Under the pieces are notes generated by a model that ran no database searches, had not been told where the DNA came from, and saw nothing but the letters and a program-made list of their open reading frames with translations. This document shows positions 39,955-49,009 of a DNA stretch of 64,000 bases, piece after piece. This DNA comes from Microbacterium sp. T32 (GTDB taxonomy: Bacteria > Actinomycetota > Actinomycetes > Actinomycetales > Microbacteriaceae). The translations under genes were made by a program, and so were the position numbers. Numbering within the stretch: position 1 is the stretch's first letter; every line of letters starts with the position of its first letter. Location: assembly GCF_001619615.1 (NCBI RefSeq), contig NZ_LQQP01000006.1, positions 1-64,000 of the forward strand. Direction: 5' to 3'.

Positions 39955-41430
39955 TCAGACCTTGTATCCGTGGTGACGACGGACGAGCTTGGAGAACATG
40001 AGGAGCGTCTGGAGGACGGTGACGACGCCGACGATGGGCCAGCCGATCCAGAGGATCGAGGACTGGACGACCGGACCGACCAGCACCCAGATGACGGCGA
40101 GGGCGATCGCGACCGCGATGAGGACGACCATCGGCGCCCAGTGACCCAGGCCGCCACCGCGCTCCGCCTTGGCCTGCATCGCCCAGTTGTCGACCTTCTT
40201 CCGCGAGAGGAAGCGGGTCCACGAGCGCACGAAGTGGCTGATGCGGATCCACATGAAGATCTCGGCGGGGAAGAACAGCACCGCGAACAGCACGTCGGTG
40301 CGGTTCACCGCGGCCATCGTGCGCGCGATGCGCAGGTTGAGCAGCATGGCGACGACCGGCGGGATCAGCCACAGCGGCGAGAAGACGAAGGCGTGGATCG
40401 ACAGCGAACCGGCGAGCAGCGTGAGGAACGCCACGCGGACGAAGAGGTTGGTCAGCATGCCGAAGTTCTCGAACCACCGCAGGCGCAGGTTCGGGTGGAA
40501 GGGCTGCCCCTTGGTGTCACCACGCTGGCCCGGCCACATGAGCTCGATGGCGCCATAGGTCCACTTGACCTGCTGCGCGTCGTAGCCCGACAGGGTGGTC
40601 ATGCCGCCGACGTTGGCGCGGGCGTAGGGGCTGATCTTCGTGAGGTAGCCGGCGCTCTTGATCTGCAGCGACAGCAGTGAGTCCTCCACCTCGGAGTCCT
40701 TGACCCACGGGGTGACCTGGTGGTTCTGCTTCATCGCTTCGCGCAGGGCGTTGGTGGAGAAGATCGAGAACTGGCCGCCGAGCACCGCCATGTTGCGCCC
40801 GCGGAGCAGGTTCTGCAGGTTGAACGCGGCGAACTGCGTGCGCTGCCCGGCCGTGAGGAAGCGGGCGATCATGCCCTTGATCGGCTTGTCGTCGATCGTG
40901 TAGATCGCCGAGATGCCGCCGATGCGGGAGTCCGAGACGGCCTCGGTCTCGAGGTACTCCACGGCCTTGCTGTCGGCGATGGTGTCGCCGTCGACGCCCA
41001 GCAGGTAGTCGTAGCCCTCGACGAGCGAGTAGCCGTAGTTGAGGGCGCCGACCTTCTTGTCGGGGTTCTTGCCGATGTCGTGCACGAAGACTTCGGTGAA
41101 CTGCTCGCCGAGTTCGGTCGTGATCTCGTGGGGACCGCTGTATTCGGAGGCGATCTTGACCGTGGCATCCGAGGTGTTGTTGACGACGACGTGGATGACA
41201 TCGGGGACGCGCGTCTGTCCGAGGAGCGCCTCGATCACCTGCGCGATCGATTCCTCCTCGTTGTATGCCGGGATGATGCACCCGATCGTCGACCGGTGCA
41301 CCGTCGCGTGCTCGAGCACCGACGCGAAGTCGTCGGGAAACGCGTGCTCCTCGACGACCGGACCGGTCGCTGCGCCCGTGGAGTAGGTGAGCGCCCGGCT
41401 CTGGGGGGCGAAGCTTCGCGCATCGGTCAT
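39955..41430 (-). CDS. Processive family 2 glycosyltransferase (polysaccharide synthase) B
   Basis: A 491-residue membrane glycosyltransferase. The GT-A domain has IIPAYNEEESIAQVIEAL, the metal-binding LGVDGDTIADS, the acidic SEVEDSLLSLQ and the processive motif QQVKW, where Lys replaces the usual Arg of Q-x-x-R-W. About four C-terminal spans follow. Layout fits hyaluronan/cellulose/poly-GlcNAc synthases. ATG start behind AGGAAG. It shares only general motifs with synthase A at 30432. Near a GH6 enzyme and a signalling cluster, so probably a second surface polymer; product unknown. Confidence 0.9.
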   Translation of the reverse strand: MTDARSFAPQSRALTYSTGAATGPVVEEHAFPDDFASVLEHATVHRSTIGCIIPAYNEEESIAQVIEALLGQTRVPDVIHVVVNNTSDATVKIASEYSGPHEITTELGEQFTEVFVHDIGKNPDKKVGALNYGYSLVEGYDYLLGVDGDTIADSKAVEYLETEAVSDSRIGGISAIYTIDDKPIKGMIARFLTAGQRTQFAAFNLQNLLRGRNMAVLGGQFSIFSTNALREAMKQNHQVTPWVKDSEVEDSLLSLQIKSAGYLTKISPYARANVGGMTTLSGYDAQQVKWTYGAIELMWPGQRGDTKGQPFHPNLRLRWFENFGMLTNLFVRVAFLTLLAGSLSIHAFVFSPLWLIPPVVAMLLNLRIARTMAAVNRTDVLFAVLFFPAEIFMWIRISHFVRSWTRFLSRKKVDNWAMQAKAERGGGLGHWAPMVVLIAVAIALAVIWVLVGPVVQSSILWIGWPIVGVVTVLQTLLMFSKLVRRHHGYKV

Positions 41431-41576
41431 GGCGGTGTCTTCCTGTCGGTGGGGCGGCGGTTCAGCCGGGTCCCACTCTGGTAGGTTCACCGCAAGGCCA
41501 CCGCCGCACATGACCACCGTCCCCGCAAGGTTTCCTCAAGATTCCCCCGGGGCCCGGCCCAGGGAGAGTTCCGACG

Positions 41577-42656
41577 ATGGTCGTCCTCGACCTCCTCGCC
41601 GCTATCGCTGCAGCATCGGTGGCCGGTGCCGCACTGTTCCTGGCGCACGGACGCCACGGCGACGACCGCGGCGGTCCCCGCGCCGAGCTCGTCCGGTACA
41701 TGGGCGTCGCCGCGCTGGCCGCCCTCGCGTGCTCGCTCGCCAACGTGATCGAGGCGTCGGGCGGGGGCACGTTCTCCGCCGCCGTCGGCAACGCGACGAA
41801 CGTCGTCACCGTCGGTCTCGCGTGGGCGGGAGCGCGGCGGCTCAATTCGCGCCGCGCCATCGGCGCCGTGACCACCGGGGCCGCCGGCATCCTGATGCTC
41901 GCCGTGACCTTCGTCGTGCCGCTCGACGACGCCACCCTGATCAAGACCGCGGGGCTCGCTATCTTGGCGGCCCTGGCCGCTGCGGAGTTCGCGCGACGGC
42001 CGCTCAGCGAGCTATCCGGGTCGAGCGTTCTGGTCCTCACGCTGAGCGTCTTCGGCGCCTACAACCTCTACCGGGTGGTGCTGGGAGTGACCGCCGGCAT
42101 GTCCTCGCCCCTGTGGGAGCGCACCGCGTCCACGCAGATCACGACCATCCTCAGCGCGTTGGCCATCGTGGCCATGGGATACGGCTCCGTGCGGCTGGGA
42201 CGTGAACTCGACGACGACCCGGCCCCGGGTACGCGCGCGCACGACCGGCGGAACCTCCGCCGGACCGCGGACGACATGCTCCGCACACACGGGAGCATCA
42301 ACGTCCTCGTCGTCCGCATCCCCGAGATCGACCTCATCCGGGCGGCGCATCGGAGCGAGCGCGCGGACGAGATGATCACGGTCCTCGTCGACGCGGCGCA
42401 CGAAGCCCTCCCCGACTCCTCCGCCGGAGTCCCGGCGCGGGACACGGTGTTCGTCCTCCGGGACGCCTCCGTCCCGCGTACCGAGGCCGAGTCGGAGGTG
42501 CGGCGCGCGTTCGCGGGCCATATGCCGCTGATCGATTACTCCGACACGCCCGATCTCGTGTTCGAGCACCACGCCGTCTCGGACGTGCACGATCTGTCGC
42601 TGCTCATGGAGAGTCGGCGGCTGCGCCCGGGCTCCGGCGTGGTCCCCCACGGCTGA
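41577..42656 (+). CDS. Membrane protein with degenerate GGDEF-like domain, copy 1
   Basis: A 359-residue protein. About seven membrane helices fill residues 5-215. The soluble C-terminus (about 235-359) follows the fold order of a GGDEF domain: INVLVVRIPEIDLIRAAHRS, ADEMITVLVDAAHEAL, RDTVFVLRDASVPRTEAESE and a final helix, but with no G-G-D-E-F motif. The protein at 45318-46436 has the same order and is a likely paralogue. Each faces a lipoprotein gene. It could be a non-catalytic nucleotide sensor or scaffold; no enzyme activity is expected. Family call is inference. Confidence 0.6.
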   Translation: MVVLDLLAAIAAASVAGAALFLAHGRHGDDRGGPRAELVRYMGVAALAALACSLANVIEASGGGTFSAAVGNATNVVTVGLAWAGARRLNSRRAIGAVTTGAAGILMLAVTFVVPLDDATLIKTAGLAILAALAAAEFARRPLSELSGSSVLVLTLSVFGAYNLYRVVLGVTAGMSSPLWERTASTQITTILSALAIVAMGYGSVRLGRELDDDPAPGTRAHDRRNLRRTADDMLRTHGSINVLVVRIPEIDLIRAAHRSERADEMITVLVDAAHEALPDSSAGVPARDTVFVLRDASVPRTEAESEVRRAFAGHMPLIDYSDTPDLVFEHHAVSDVHDLSLLMESRRLRPGSGVVPHG

Positions 42657-42672
42657 GCCCCGGCACATCCGG

Positions 42673-43476
42673 TCACTTGCTCGTCTGACCCCATCCGGGC
42701 GCACGGCCGTTGCTCGTGGTCGAGGCGGCGGGCTCACTCGCCGCCGCGGAGCCGTCCGACGAGAAGATGGCGATCGGCAGGTACTGGTAGACCGTCTGTT
42801 GGGTGAAGGAGGTGTCCGAGTTGGCCGTGCCCTCGACGAAGATGTTCAGCGCGAACTCGAGCGTGATGCCGTAGGTGTCGTTGGGCAGCTGACGGATCGA
42901 GGTCGAGGGCACGAGGAGCCCGCCCTGGAAGCTGTTGAGCAGCAGGCCGCGGTCCGAGCGCAGCGTGTCCGACGGCACGAGGGTGCGCGGGTCGGCGCTG
43001 AACTGGAACGGGCTCGACACCTGTCCGCTGGACTGCGCCGTCTGCGACGTGATGGAGACCGACGAGATGTAGACACGTCGCTTCTGGGCGAGGACCGCCT
43101 TCTCGTCGACGCGGTTGTCGTGCACGTTGAGCGCGAAGCCGAACTGCTTCTCGTTCGACGTCGTCCATTCCATCGTTCGCTTCGGATCGTCCGCCCACAC
43201 GTCGAGGCGCAGTTCCAGTCCGTCCGCCACCTCGGTCGAGAGCGAGACCGAGCCGTCGTACGTGAAGCGCGAGTCGAACGGCATGGCCGTCGACGTCGCC
43301 TGCGGGGCGGGGGTCGCCACGACCACGGATTGCCCGCCCCCGGAGGTCTGGGCCTGGATGGCGTTGAAGGCGTCGACGACCTGCGTGCACCCACTGAGGG
43401 TGATCGGTCCACCGAGGGCGACGACGGCGGCGAGCGCGAGGGCGCGCACGGCACGGCGGTGAGAGGAGCTGCTCAC
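42673..43476 (-). CDS. Secreted lipoprotein, copy 1 (paralogue of 46437-47063)
   Basis: A 267-residue lipoprotein with lipobox LSGC (Cys30). The mature part is beta-rich (FTYDGSVSLSTEVADGLELR, RVYISSVSITSQTA, YGITLEFALNIFVEGTANSD), without catalytic motif. The second lipoprotein shows the same order: a V-Y motif strand, a long middle, then a T-L-x-F strand, a Thr/Ser stretch and a final strand. GTG start behind GGAGAG. It converges with the GGDEF-like gene 16 bp away and is divergent from the histidine kinase. Probably part of an envelope complex with them; function unknown. Confidence 0.75.
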   Translation of the reverse strand: MSSSSHRRAVRALALAAVVALGGPITLSGCTQVVDAFNAIQAQTSGGGQSVVVATPAPQATSTAMPFDSRFTYDGSVSLSTEVADGLELRLDVWADDPKRTMEWTTSNEKQFGFALNVHDNRVDEKAVLAQKRRVYISSVSITSQTAQSSGQVSSPFQFSADPRTLVPSDTLRSDRGLLLNSFQGGLLVPSTSIRQLPNDTYGITLEFALNIFVEGTANSDTSFTQQTVYQYLPIAIFSSDGSAAASEPAASTTSNGRAPGWGQTSK

Positions 43477-43638
43477 GGGTCTCTCCAGAGTCTGAGGGCG
43501 CGGGCGCGCCGAGGTCGATGAACGACCATCACGCTGCGGGATGCAGGCCTCAGGGGGAGTCTGACCGGACGACGCGACGGGTAGGACGCGAAAGGGCGAG
43601 CAGAGACAGGATGGCGCGCAGAAGACTACACCATCGTC

Positions 43639-43646
43639 TATACACT
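43639..43646 (+). promoter_or_regulatory. -10 region of the histidine kinase operon
   Basis: TATACACT lies 7 nt before the ATG at 43654, an AT-rich box in otherwise GC-rich DNA and in the spacing of other leaderless genes here. Confidence 0.5.
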
Positions 43647-43653
43647 CGATCAC

Positions 43654-45321
43654 ATGGCAGCCGTGAGGAGCGTCCCGTCGGCGACACCGCCCGTCGCCGC
43701 GGAGGGCGACGACACCGGCGGACCGAGCAGCCGCACTCGCTCCGTCTGGCTGCTGCAGCTGGTCCTCGGCGCGAGCGTCGTGATCACGGTGCTGCTCGTC
43801 CAGGCGCTCGAGCCGTCCCTCTTCGCCGTGTGGACGTTCTCCACCGGGGTGGGCGTGGTCATCGCCCTGACCGCCGTCGCGATCATGGTTCCGTGGCATC
43901 GTTTGCCCCGGAACGCGGTGGCTCTCATCCCGTTCGGCGACATCATCGGGATCGGGCTGCTGAGCTTCGGCACCGACCTCCGATTCGGATTCTTCTGGGT
44001 CTTCCCGATCACCTGGATCGCCACCCATTTCGTCCTCAGCATGATGATCGCGGCGCTGGCCTCCGTGGGCGTGATCATCGTCGCGGATGCCTCGGCCAAC
44101 GGCACCGGACCGGTGACGGCCCTCCGACTGATCGTCGTGCTGCTCTCGTTGACGTTCATAGCCATCACGGCATATTTGTCCTCGCGCCAGACACGCGCGT
44201 TCAAACAACTTCTCCGACGGCAGGCGAACAGGCTCCAGGGGACGCTGCAGCGGGTGACCGGACAGGAGCGTCGCGTGTCGCAGATGCTCAACGGTCTCGA
44301 CACGGGGATCGCTCGTCTCTCGGCCGACGGCGAGGTCCTCGCCCTGAACGACACGTACGTCAGCCTCTACGGGATCGAGCGCGACGAGCCCTCCCGTCCG
44401 GGAGGGGCGGTGGAGTACGCGACGCTCCGGGGCGAGCCGCTGCCCGAAGCCGACCGTCCCTTCGCGCGCGCGGCGCGCGGTGAGCAGTTCGAGGACGAAC
44501 GCGTCTGGCTCTTCGACGCGCAGGGCGACTGGCACGCGCTGTCCGCCTCGACTCGGCGCCTCGTGTCGTCCGACGAGCCCGAGAGCACGCTGCTGATCGT
44601 GCACGACATCACCGCGCTGATCGAGGCCGAGCGGGCCCGCGAGCGACTTGCCGCGACCGTGTCCCACGAGCTTCGCAACCCGCTCACCGCGATCATCGGG
44701 CACGCCGACCTGGCGCTGGACGCACCGGACCTCACACCCAAGGTGCGCGAGCAACTGGAGGTCATCGCGGGTGCCGGCGAGCGCATGCAGACCCTGATCT
44801 CCGAGATCCTCGCCAACTCGCGGGGCGTGTTCCGCGAGGAGAAGACGGCGACGACGACGGATGCCAGTCGCATCATCGCCTCGTCCCTCGAGTCGTTCCG
44901 CCCAGCCGCGGCCGCCCGTCGCGTGAGCGTGAGCGACGACCTCCCCGCCTCCGCGGAGGTGGTCGGGGACGGATTCCGGCTGCGGCAGGCGTTCGACAAC
45001 ATCCTCAGCAACGCCATCAAGTACACGCCGGGCGGCGGGAGCGTCCGCATCACGGGGAGGGTCTTCGACGATCACGTCGAACTGTCGTTCGCCGACACCG
45101 GGATCGGCATCCATCCCGAAGACCTGCCGCGGATCTTCGACCCGTACTTCCGGGCCCGCGCCGCCCGCGAGAGCGCGACGCCCGGCACGGGGCTCGGGAT
45201 GGGGATCGTGCGCAGCATCATCGAGGAGCAGGGCGGCTCCCTCGAACTCGAGAGCGAGGTCGGTACCGGCACCACGGTCACCGTGCGGTTGCCCTCGCGG
45301 GCGGGGACCGCCGAAGGATGA
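43654..45321 (+). CDS. Sensor histidine kinase with PAS-like domain
   Basis: A 555-residue membrane kinase. Several spans cover residues 30-180. A PAS-like region (about 205-315, LNGLDTGIARLSADGEVLAL) follows. The dimerisation helix carries SHELRNPLTAIIGHADL with the phospho-His near residue 338, and the ATPase domain has N-box NILSNAIKYTPGGG, G1 FADTGIGIHPEDL and G2 GTGLGMGIV. Its stop overlaps the next start by 4 bp, coupling it to the GGDEF-like protein. The response regulator at 38861 is the only candidate partner nearby. Confidence 0.92.
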   Translation: MAAVRSVPSATPPVAAEGDDTGGPSSRTRSVWLLQLVLGASVVITVLLVQALEPSLFAVWTFSTGVGVVIALTAVAIMVPWHRLPRNAVALIPFGDIIGIGLLSFGTDLRFGFFWVFPITWIATHFVLSMMIAALASVGVIIVADASANGTGPVTALRLIVVLLSLTFIAITAYLSSRQTRAFKQLLRRQANRLQGTLQRVTGQERRVSQMLNGLDTGIARLSADGEVLALNDTYVSLYGIERDEPSRPGGAVEYATLRGEPLPEADRPFARAARGEQFEDERVWLFDAQGDWHALSASTRRLVSSDEPESTLLIVHDITALIEAERARERLAATVSHELRNPLTAIIGHADLALDAPDLTPKVREQLEVIAGAGERMQTLISEILANSRGVFREEKTATTTDASRIIASSLESFRPAAAARRVSVSDDLPASAEVVGDGFRLRQAFDNILSNAIKYTPGGGSVRITGRVFDDHVELSFADTGIGIHPEDLPRIFDPYFRARAARESATPGTGLGMGIVRSIIEEQGGSLELESEVGTGTTVTVRLPSRAGTAEG

Positions 45322-46436
45322 CACCGCAGGAGACACTCGCCAACCTGGGGTTGGCGCAGGCCACCGTGGCCACGCTCGCCACGGTCATGGTGATCGGCCT
45401 GGGGTTCCTCCACCGCCCGTCGCGGGCTGCCCTCCTCTGGTCTCTCGCCTTCGTGCTGGCGATGACGAGCACGTGGATCTCGGTGGCGGGTTCGGTGATG
45501 GACGACGAGGCGGTCCGACGGGCCGGCCTGGGTCTCATGCTCGGCGCCCCGGCGCTCATCTGGTCGGGCTTCCGCGCCCGTCGGAACGTGTCGGCGCTGC
45601 CCTGGATCGCGGTGCTGCAGTCGGCGGCGACCGCCCTCGCGTTCGTCCTGGCCGTCCAGCCCCAGGTGTACGGGATGACGTTCCGCGTGGCGTTCCTGGG
45701 TGCCGCGGTGTTCGCCGGTCTGACCATCGTCGAGGTGCGTCAGGCCGCCGATCGGTTGGAACGACTCGCGCTCCCTCTGACGGTGGCCTCGAGCGGGTTC
45801 GTCGCCCTGGGCGTCGCGATCGTCGTGGCCGGCCTCGCGCTTCCGTCGAACGCCCAGGACTTGCAGCTCCCCCGGATCCTCAACGGTCTCGCCATGCTGA
45901 TCTACCTCGTGTGCGCGACGGTCAGCATCCTGTACTTCACGTCGGTGTCCCCCGTCGGGACGCGTGCGGCGAGTTCGTGGCCGCAGTTCTCCGTCACGGC
46001 CGCCGATCGCCTCACACGTGCCCGCCGCTTGCAGGAGACCTCCTGGGCCGTGCTCGCCATCCACCTCGACGACCCGGATCAGATCCGGAGCACGATCGGG
46101 GAGAACAACTGGAACCGGGTGGTCGCCGCCTTCGAGACCCTGGTCGCCTTCTCTCTCCCCGCCGAGGCCGACCTCGGGCGCCCGGCGCGCGGACGCATGG
46201 TCGCGGTGGTGTGCCGTCCCGGTCCCGTGCTGCGCGAACACGTGCGCACGCTTCTTCGCCGGGTGACCGAGATGGATGCCGAGGAGTGGACCGAGGTCCA
46301 GCTGTCGGCGAGCGTAGGATGGGTGCCGGCGGAGTCGGCGGACTACGACCTCGCGGAGCTCGTGCGCCGGGCCGATGCCGCCGCCCTCACCGCCACGGCT
46401 CTCGGGGGCGACCGCTGGGAGCGCCTCCGCGCGTGA
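45318..46436 (+). CDS. Membrane protein with degenerate GGDEF-like domain, copy 2
   Basis: A 372-residue protein with seven or so membrane helices (residues 10-225) and a soluble C-terminus (about 235-372) in GGDEF order. The end is the most telling: VQLSASVGWVPAESADYDLA followed by ELVRRADAAALTA, matching the conserved late part of GGDEF domains. At the active-site turn it has GRPARGRMVAVV in place of G-G-D-E-F, so no cyclase activity is expected. Paralogue-like to 41577-42656. Coupled to the histidine kinase by an ATGA overlap and immediately convergent with a lipoprotein gene. Confidence 0.68.
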   Translation: MTPQETLANLGLAQATVATLATVMVIGLGFLHRPSRAALLWSLAFVLAMTSTWISVAGSVMDDEAVRRAGLGLMLGAPALIWSGFRARRNVSALPWIAVLQSAATALAFVLAVQPQVYGMTFRVAFLGAAVFAGLTIVEVRQAADRLERLALPLTVASSGFVALGVAIVVAGLALPSNAQDLQLPRILNGLAMLIYLVCATVSILYFTSVSPVGTRAASSWPQFSVTAADRLTRARRLQETSWAVLAIHLDDPDQIRSTIGENNWNRVVAAFETLVAFSLPAEADLGRPARGRMVAVVCRPGPVLREHVRTLLRRVTEMDAEEWTEVQLSASVGWVPAESADYDLAELVRRADAAALTATALGGDRWERLRA

Positions 46437-47063
46437 TCAGCCGCCGGGGGACGGCGCGATGGCGACGGTGAGGGTATCGCTCGCGGTCTGCTTGGCGAAC
46501 TCGCTCGACGTCGGAGTGGTCTGCAGGAGGAACTCGTAGGTGAACTGCAGTGTCACGAAGGTCGCCTCCGCCGGGACCTCTCCGACGTTGAAGGTCTGCG
46601 AGTAGCTGTACGGCGACAGAACCAGGTACCCCGGCGGGTTGCTCTGATCGACCTGTGGTGCGAGCGGGGCGAACGACTGCGTCGCATTGCCCGGCACCGC
46701 CGTCATGGTCGCGCGCTGCAGGTACACCTTCTGCCCGTCGTCCGGCGTGACGGTCGTGACCATGGAGATGCTGACCGGCTTCAGGGCCGACGCGGTCCAC
46801 CGGTCCATCGACAGCGTCGACCAGTAGTTCACGGTCGCCGCGATAGCCCCCGCGGTGACCTTCTTCTGGGTCGACCCGCTCGACAGATCATTGGGCACGG
46901 GCACGGGAACCGGCACGGTCGATGCCGAGGGGGTGGGCGACGGCGTCGTCTCTCCCCCGGCCTGGGCCCACGGCGGCGCTCCGCACGCGGCGAGCGCGAG
47001 AAGCATCGTGACCGCGCCGGACGCGGTGAGCACGGCCCGGCCGCGTCGCACCCGATCCCCCAT
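46437..47063 (-). CDS. Secreted lipoprotein, copy 2
   Basis: A 208-residue lipoprotein with lipobox LAAC (Cys27), a Pro/Val/Ser linker, then a beta-rich domain (KPVSISMVTTVTPDDGQKVY, TFVTLQFTYEFLLQTTP). Strand order resembles the lipoprotein at 42673. ATG start behind AGGAGG. Its stop is directly adjacent to the stop of the GGDEF-like gene, the same convergent pairing as copy 1. Function unknown. Confidence 0.75.
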   Translation of the reverse strand: MGDRVRRGRAVLTASGAVTMLLALAACGAPPWAQAGGETTPSPTPSASTVPVPVPVPNDLSSGSTQKKVTAGAIAATVNYWSTLSMDRWTASALKPVSISMVTTVTPDDGQKVYLQRATMTAVPGNATQSFAPLAPQVDQSNPPGYLVLSPYSYSQTFNVGEVPAEATFVTLQFTYEFLLQTTPTSSEFAKQTASDTLTVAIAPSPGG

Positions 47064-47136
47064 GAATCCTCCTGTGATGTTCTGTCGAGTCTAGGCGGCG
47101 GACCGGGCGGTGGCGGCGCAGGCCGGTGCGACCACC

Positions 47137-47142
47137 TAGGGT
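47137..47142 (+). promoter_or_regulatory. -10 box of a leaderless transcript (DUF4012 gene)
   Basis: TAGGGT lies 6 nt before the GTG at 47149. Confidence 0.55.
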
Positions 47143-47148
47143 GCTCGC

Positions 47149-48915
47149 GTGACGCCTCGCTTCTCGCGCCGCTCCGTCGGCTCCGTCGAACGGGTGCTGG
47201 TCACCCTCACCGCGCTCGTAGTGGTCCTGGGGCTGGGGGCGGCCGTCTGGCTCGCCGTGCGCGGGGCTGTGGCGTATCGCCATCTTTCTGCCGCTCGTGC
47301 CGCCCTGAGTACTGTGACCACGGCCGACGACCCGATGGGATGGACCGACGCACTCGGGGAGAGCGCCGAAGACCTCGCGGCGGCGCACGCGCTCACGGAC
47401 GACCCCGTGTGGTCCGCGGCGGGAGCCGTGCCGTGGATCGGCCCGCAGCTGACGGCGATGGCGGGTGCGGCGGCCGCGGGCGACCGGGCCCTGCGCGCCC
47501 TCACGGGCCTCGGCGACGTGGCATCCGCCCTGTCCTCGGGTTCCCTGCGCACGCCGGAAGGCGGGTACGACGTGGAACTGCTGGCCTCGTGGGAGCCGCC
47601 CGCCCGCGCGGCCCAAGCGAGTCTCGCGGATGCGATGGCGGAGATGTCGTCCGTCGACGTCGCCGACGCGCTCCCGTCCGTCGCAGACCTGTTCGCCCGT
47701 GCCCGCGAGATCCTCACGGAGGCGTACGGCGCCGTCGATGCGCTCCATCGCACCACGCAACTCCTGCCGACCATGTTGGGGTCCGAGCGGCCGAGGTCGT
47801 ATCTCGTGGTGTTCCAGAACAATGCCGAGTGGCGTTCGCTGGGCGGCGTCGTCGGCGCCGTCGCGCAGATCGACGCCGACGACGGGCGCCTCTCCCTCAG
47901 CGCGCAGGCATCGTCGGCCGACTTCCACGGGGGCGGAGGGCAGCCCGTCGCGACGATCCCCGATGGTCTGCGACCCCTCTTCGACGATCGCCCCGCGCAG
48001 TACATCCAGGACGTGACGCAGGTGCCCGACTTCGCGGTCGGTGCACCCCTCGCGCGCGAGATGTGGCGACGGCAGACCGGGACGGAGGTCGACGGTGTGA
48101 TCGCGGTCGATGCCGTCGCCCTCTCCTCGCTCTTGGAGGCGACCGGTCCGGTGACCCTCCCCACGGGCGATGTCCTGACCAGCGCGGATGCCGTTCCCCT
48201 CCTCCTCGATGAGGTCTACCGCCGGTATCCCGACCCGAAGAGCCAGGATGTGTTCTTCCAATCCGCCGCCGCGGCGGTCTTCAGCGCCCTCGCCGAGGGG
48301 CGTGCCGACACCGGCGTTCTCGTCGAGGCACTCGCCCGCGTCGGCAGCGAACGCCGACTGCTCGTGTGGAGCGCCGACCCGGACGAGCAGTCCGTGCTCG
48401 ACGGGACGAACCTGCAGGGGTCGCTCCCGGACAGCGATGGTGGGCGCACCTCCATCGGGGTCTACCTGAACGATGGCACGGGCTCCAAGATGGACTACTA
48501 CATGCGGACAGGCATGGCCGCGACGTGGTGTGCCGATGGCGCGGCCGGCCTCCGCGTGACACTCCGCAACGACGCTCCGGATCCGGCGACGCTGCCCGGG
48601 TACGTCACCGGTGGCGGCGCGTACGGCGTGCCCGCCGGCCAAACGCTCTCCGGTGTCTACATCGTTCTTCCGCCGGATGCCCACGTCGACAGGCGTCAGG
48701 CCACCGGGAGCGGCGCGCCGTCGGGATTCGTGGGCGGAGACGACCGGGGAAGAGAGGTGCTGAAGTGGTCGGTGCTGCTTGCCCCCGGCGAGTCCGCGAC
48801 TCTGAATCTGAGGATCGCGACGCCGCCGACCGTCGGTCTGGAGGTGGTGTCGACACCGACGCTTTACGCAACCGAAATCCCCGTGGATGGCGCCCCGTGC
48901 GCGAATGAGGGATAG
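47149..48915 (+). CDS. DUF4012 domain-containing membrane-anchored protein
   Basis: A 588-residue protein with one N-terminal membrane helix (about residues 17-40) and a large external part. It carries the DUF4012 signature near residue 220 (SYLVVFQNNAEWRSLGGVVG) and a conserved central VDGVIAVDAVALSSLLEATG. These proteins are common in actinobacterial surface-polysaccharide loci and resemble LytR-CpsA-Psr-associated sequences in part, but have no known activity. It lies between the signalling cluster and two small anchored proteins. GTG start, leaderless. Confidence 0.85.
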   Translation: MTPRFSRRSVGSVERVLVTLTALVVVLGLGAAVWLAVRGAVAYRHLSAARAALSTVTTADDPMGWTDALGESAEDLAAAHALTDDPVWSAAGAVPWIGPQLTAMAGAAAAGDRALRALTGLGDVASALSSGSLRTPEGGYDVELLASWEPPARAAQASLADAMAEMSSVDVADALPSVADLFARAREILTEAYGAVDALHRTTQLLPTMLGSERPRSYLVVFQNNAEWRSLGGVVGAVAQIDADDGRLSLSAQASSADFHGGGGQPVATIPDGLRPLFDDRPAQYIQDVTQVPDFAVGAPLAREMWRRQTGTEVDGVIAVDAVALSSLLEATGPVTLPTGDVLTSADAVPLLLDEVYRRYPDPKSQDVFFQSAAAAVFSALAEGRADTGVLVEALARVGSERRLLVWSADPDEQSVLDGTNLQGSLPDSDGGRTSIGVYLNDGTGSKMDYYMRTGMAATWCADGAAGLRVTLRNDAPDPATLPGYVTGGGAYGVPAGQTLSGVYIVLPPDAHVDRRQATGSGAPSGFVGGDDRGREVLKWSVLLAPGESATLNLRIATPPTVGLEVVSTPTLYATEIPVDGAPCANEG

Positions 48916-49009
48916 TCGAAGAGGCGGATCGCGCTGTCGGGCGCGAGCATTCGCTGGCCCGTGGCACGTGCCGTGCTCGGACTTCTGTCCTCGACGCTGG
49001 AGAGTGCAC

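Noticed and set aside
42673..45336. Long minus-strand frame extending the first lipoprotein upstream across the histidine kinase
   Set aside because: The lipoprotein signal peptide and GGAGAG-preceded GTG at 43476 fix the start; the upstream part is antisense to the kinase.
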